Shown here one piece after another: positions 15,968 to 17,335 of a stretch of 17,335 nucleotides of DNA (positions within the stretch are counted from its first letter, which is position 1; every line of letters begins with the position of its first letter). The position numbers and the translations under genes were made by a program. The DNA lies in NCBI GenBank assembly GCA_013214975.1, contig JABSPR010000396.1, positions 1 to 17,335 of the forward strand. The letters are read 5' to 3'. The notes under the pieces are model-generated. The model was not told where the DNA came from and did no database searches. It was given only the letters and a program-made list of their open reading frames with translations. The DNA comes from Flavobacteriales bacterium. Its GTDB lineage: Bacteria > Bacteroidota > Bacteroidia > DT-38.

Positions 15968-16914
15968 ACACTGGTCTTTCCTATTTTAGAATCGGATTCA
16001 ATTATATAACCAGGTCTGTTTCTAGTTTGGTCTAGAACACGCCATAAATATTCTCCGATTACCCCAAGCATTAGCATAATAATTCCAGAAAAAACGAGAA
16101 TCAATATCATTATTGGTGCCCATCCTTTAAAAGGAACGGCTCCATTTATATAAGCTCCTGCTATAAAAAGAGCGTAGCATATTCCAGATAGGAACACCAA
16201 AATACCTAATACCGACATCGTTCTTAAGGGTATGTAAGAAAAGGCCATTATCCCGTCTATGGTAAGCTTTATTTTCTTTGCTAGCGACCATTTAGAACTC
16301 CCTTCTAATCTTTTAGAACGTTTGTAAGGGATGAATTTAATAGGATAACCGGTCCATAGTATTTCTCCTTGCCAAAAAGGATTCGCATCAGTATTTTTTG
16401 CCAATAGATTAATGACATTTCTCCCCACAAGGGCATAGTCAAATCCTCCGGTTGGCATTTCAGGGAAGCTCGTTTTTTTAATGAGATTGTAAAATATTTT
16501 AGATGAAGATCGATCTAGGATAGAGTCTTCACGGTCTTTTCTACTGGCAACAACTATCTCTGTTTTTTCTTCGAAATAACTATTAATCATCTCGTTCATG
16601 AGCTTTGGAGGGTCTTGTAAATCTGCAGAGATGTTTATTGCACATTTGCCAGTGCAAGCTCTATAGCCAGCTAACAGAGCCTGTGCTTGACCAAAGTTTC
16701 GAGAGAACTTAATTACCTGAAGAAGATCTGAATAGTAAATTTTAAGTTTATTTAATTCCGAAAAAGAATTATCAGTTGATCCGTCATCAACACAAATAAT
16801 TTCAAAGTTTAAACTTGAATTATTTAATACTACTTCCTCAACAATAGCTTGAACAGTCTTTGCAATCGATTTCTCGTTGCAATAAACAGGTATGATAATG
16901 CTTACGTCGATCAT
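15922..16914 (-). CDS. GT2 family membrane glycosyltransferase (DPM1/GtrB-like)
   Basis: This 330-residue protein has a GT-A fold catalytic domain, with SIIIPVYCNE at the N-terminus, DDGSTD (43-48), and DLQDPP (98-103) in the place of the metal-binding DxD. Further on are GGFDYALVGR (156-165) and the QGEILWTGY/KRLEGSSKW blocks before the membrane. Two C-terminal helices follow (about 230-255 and 266-290), then a polar tail. This is the layout of polyprenyl-phosphate glycosyltransferases such as GtrB, ArnC and DPM1 relatives, which transfer a sugar from a nucleotide donor to undecaprenyl phosphate on the cytoplasmic face. The sugar cannot be told from sequence. The ATG at 16914 is the natural start, right before the first beta strand. 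Its 3' end overlaps the convergent membrane protein gene by 46 nt. A lipid-linked sugar made here could in principle feed a GT-C-type enzyme, which is speculative. Confidence 0.9.
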   Translation of the reverse strand: MIDVSIIIPVYCNEKSIAKTVQAIVEEVVLNNSSLNFEIICVDDGSTDNSFSELNKLKIYYSDLLQVIKFSRNFGQAQALLAGYRACTGKCAINISADLQDPPKLMNEMINSYFEEKTEIVVASRKDREDSILDRSSSKIFYNLIKKTSFPEMPTGGFDYALVGRNVINLLAKNTDANPFWQGEILWTGYPIKFIPYKRSKRLEGSSKWSLAKKIKLTIDGIMAFSYIPLRTMSVLGILVFLSGICYALFIAGAYINGAVPFKGWAPIMILILVFSGIIMLMLGVIGEYLWRVLDQTRNRPGYIIESDSKIGKTSVHSETMESRKEEFSN

Positions 16915-17068
16915 ATAATGTATAAATCCATTGCAAAGCCTTCTTTTATTTAATTTGTACCTTCAACCAGAATACGTTATCAACGATAAAGTTGGTGTTC
17001 TTATCCTATTGTGAATATAGTTAAACGATGGGAGAAGTGGTGGCGTCAGATTCTTAAATTAATTTATA
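16915..17068. other. Divergent intergenic region
   Basis: This stretch of about 154 nt lies between the divergent GT2 gene and the plus-strand Rossmann-like gene and must hold both promoters. On the plus strand TACCTTCA (16958-16965) and TAATTTG (16951-16957) are loose matches to TAnnTTTG, with a TTG at 16931-16933 upstream. A short inverted repeat TTATC-AAC-GATAA lies at 16977-16989. None of these is strong, and I see no RNA gene or terminator. Confidence 0.35.
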
Positions 17069-17335
17069 GTGTTGGAAAGAAAGTATTGTATTGTAGGAGC
17101 CGGTCAGTTTGGAAGAGAAGTCTTGTGTTGCCTGATGGATATTTTAACTATTTTGTGCTTACCATCTGATCTCTGTGAGAACTTTGTTGAACCAGAAAGG
17201 TTGTTGGACATTCAACAGGGTAAAATATCCCAAGCTGTCGGTATAATTAAATTTGATGACTCTTACGACTTATTCTTGGATGGGATTCAATCGAGTTCAT
17301 CCAATCTAGAAGATGAAGGGAAGTTGTTCTTCAGA
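17069..17335 (+). CDS. Start of a NeuD/PglD-like sugar acyltransferase, 3' end missing
   Basis: The frame is open from a stop at 17060-17062 to the end of the window, 89 codons from the GTG at 17069. No ATG precedes the conserved part, so the start is GTG (17069) or TTG (17072). The N-terminus reads RKYCIVGAGQFGREVL, a dinucleotide-binding-type GxGxxG strand-turn-helix as in the N-terminal domain of NeuD/PglD sugar O-acyltransferases. Later FVEPERLL and KFDDSYDLF are in the right order for that domain, but the match is loose and the usual VAVG strand is not clear. The left-handed beta-helix part would lie beyond the window. Such genes modify amino sugars in surface polysaccharide loci, consistent with the nearby GT2. 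Another Rossmann-type enzyme or a decayed copy is possible. Confidence 0.5.
   Translation, partial: MLERKYCIVGAGQFGREVLCCLMDILTILCLPSDLCENFVEPERLLDIQQGKISQAVGIIKFDDSYDLFLDGIQSSSSNLEDEGKLFFR

Noticed and set aside
16977..16989. Inverted repeat TTATC-AAC-GATAA as an operator
   Set aside because: Only 5 bp per arm in AT-rich DNA, with no second copy. This is easily expected by chance.
17028..17057. ATG at 17028 as start of the last gene
   Set aside because: It is in a different frame and stops after nine codons.
17011..17169. Plus-strand ORF from GTG 17011 with a Trp-rich start (RWEKWWRQ)
   Set aside because: It is only 52 codons, has odd composition and no recognisable motif. The overlapping frame carries a strong Rossmann-type motif and stays open to the window end.

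Overview
The window looks like a chromosomal segment of a Bacteroidota bacterium, most likely Flavobacteriales. The reasons are low GC, almost no Shine-Dalgarno sequences, candidate promoters resembling TAnnTTTG, a type IX secretion (T9SS) C-terminal sorting domain, and two gene orders typical of the group: TPR protein/lptC/small membrane protein/CorC-like/PpiD-like, and purH-mreB-mreC-mreD-mrdA-rodA. A genus cannot be named from sequence alone. I see no rRNA, tRNA, CRISPR array, insertion sequence, phage gene or attachment site. Most of the window is conserved core genome.

Region 1 (start to 5378, plus strand) is an envelope biogenesis cluster. It holds the 3' part of a TPR-repeat protein, lptC (a lipoprotein for LPS export), a 64-residue two-helix membrane protein overlapping lptC by 8 nt, a CNNM/CBS/CorC-domain membrane protein whose stop codon lies inside an intrinsic terminator, and a PpiD/SurA-like membrane-anchored periplasmic chaperone.

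Region 2 (12356 down to 5382, minus strand) is the cell-shape operon: purH, mreB, mreC, mreD, mrdA (PBP2), rodA. The genes are tightly packed or overlapping. purH and rodA have no possible ATG start and appear to begin with TTG. MreB, MreC and MreD form the cytoskeletal and membrane scaffold, PBP2 is the transpeptidase and RodA the glycan polymerase. PurH, at the head of the transcript, makes IMP. rodA and the ppiD-like gene converge with only 3 nt between their stop codons.

Region 3 (12524 to the end) is more variable and surface-related. It contains a secreted PhoX-like (DUF839) protein with a T9SS tail, followed 3 nt later by a large polytopic membrane protein that could be a GT-C-like glycosyltransferase. 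A GT2 (DPM1/GtrB-like) membrane glycosyltransferase lies on the opposite strand, its 3' end overlapping the membrane protein by 46 nt. The window ends in the start of a Rossmann-type protein resembling NeuD/PglD sugar O-acyltransferases, with a GTG or TTG start. This edge may be the beginning of a surface polysaccharide locus.

I did not find a clear, previously undescribed system. The points most worth checking are the PhoX-T9SS plus membrane protein pair, the convergent gene overlap, the loss of a parvulin histidine in the PpiD-like protein, and the TTG starts.
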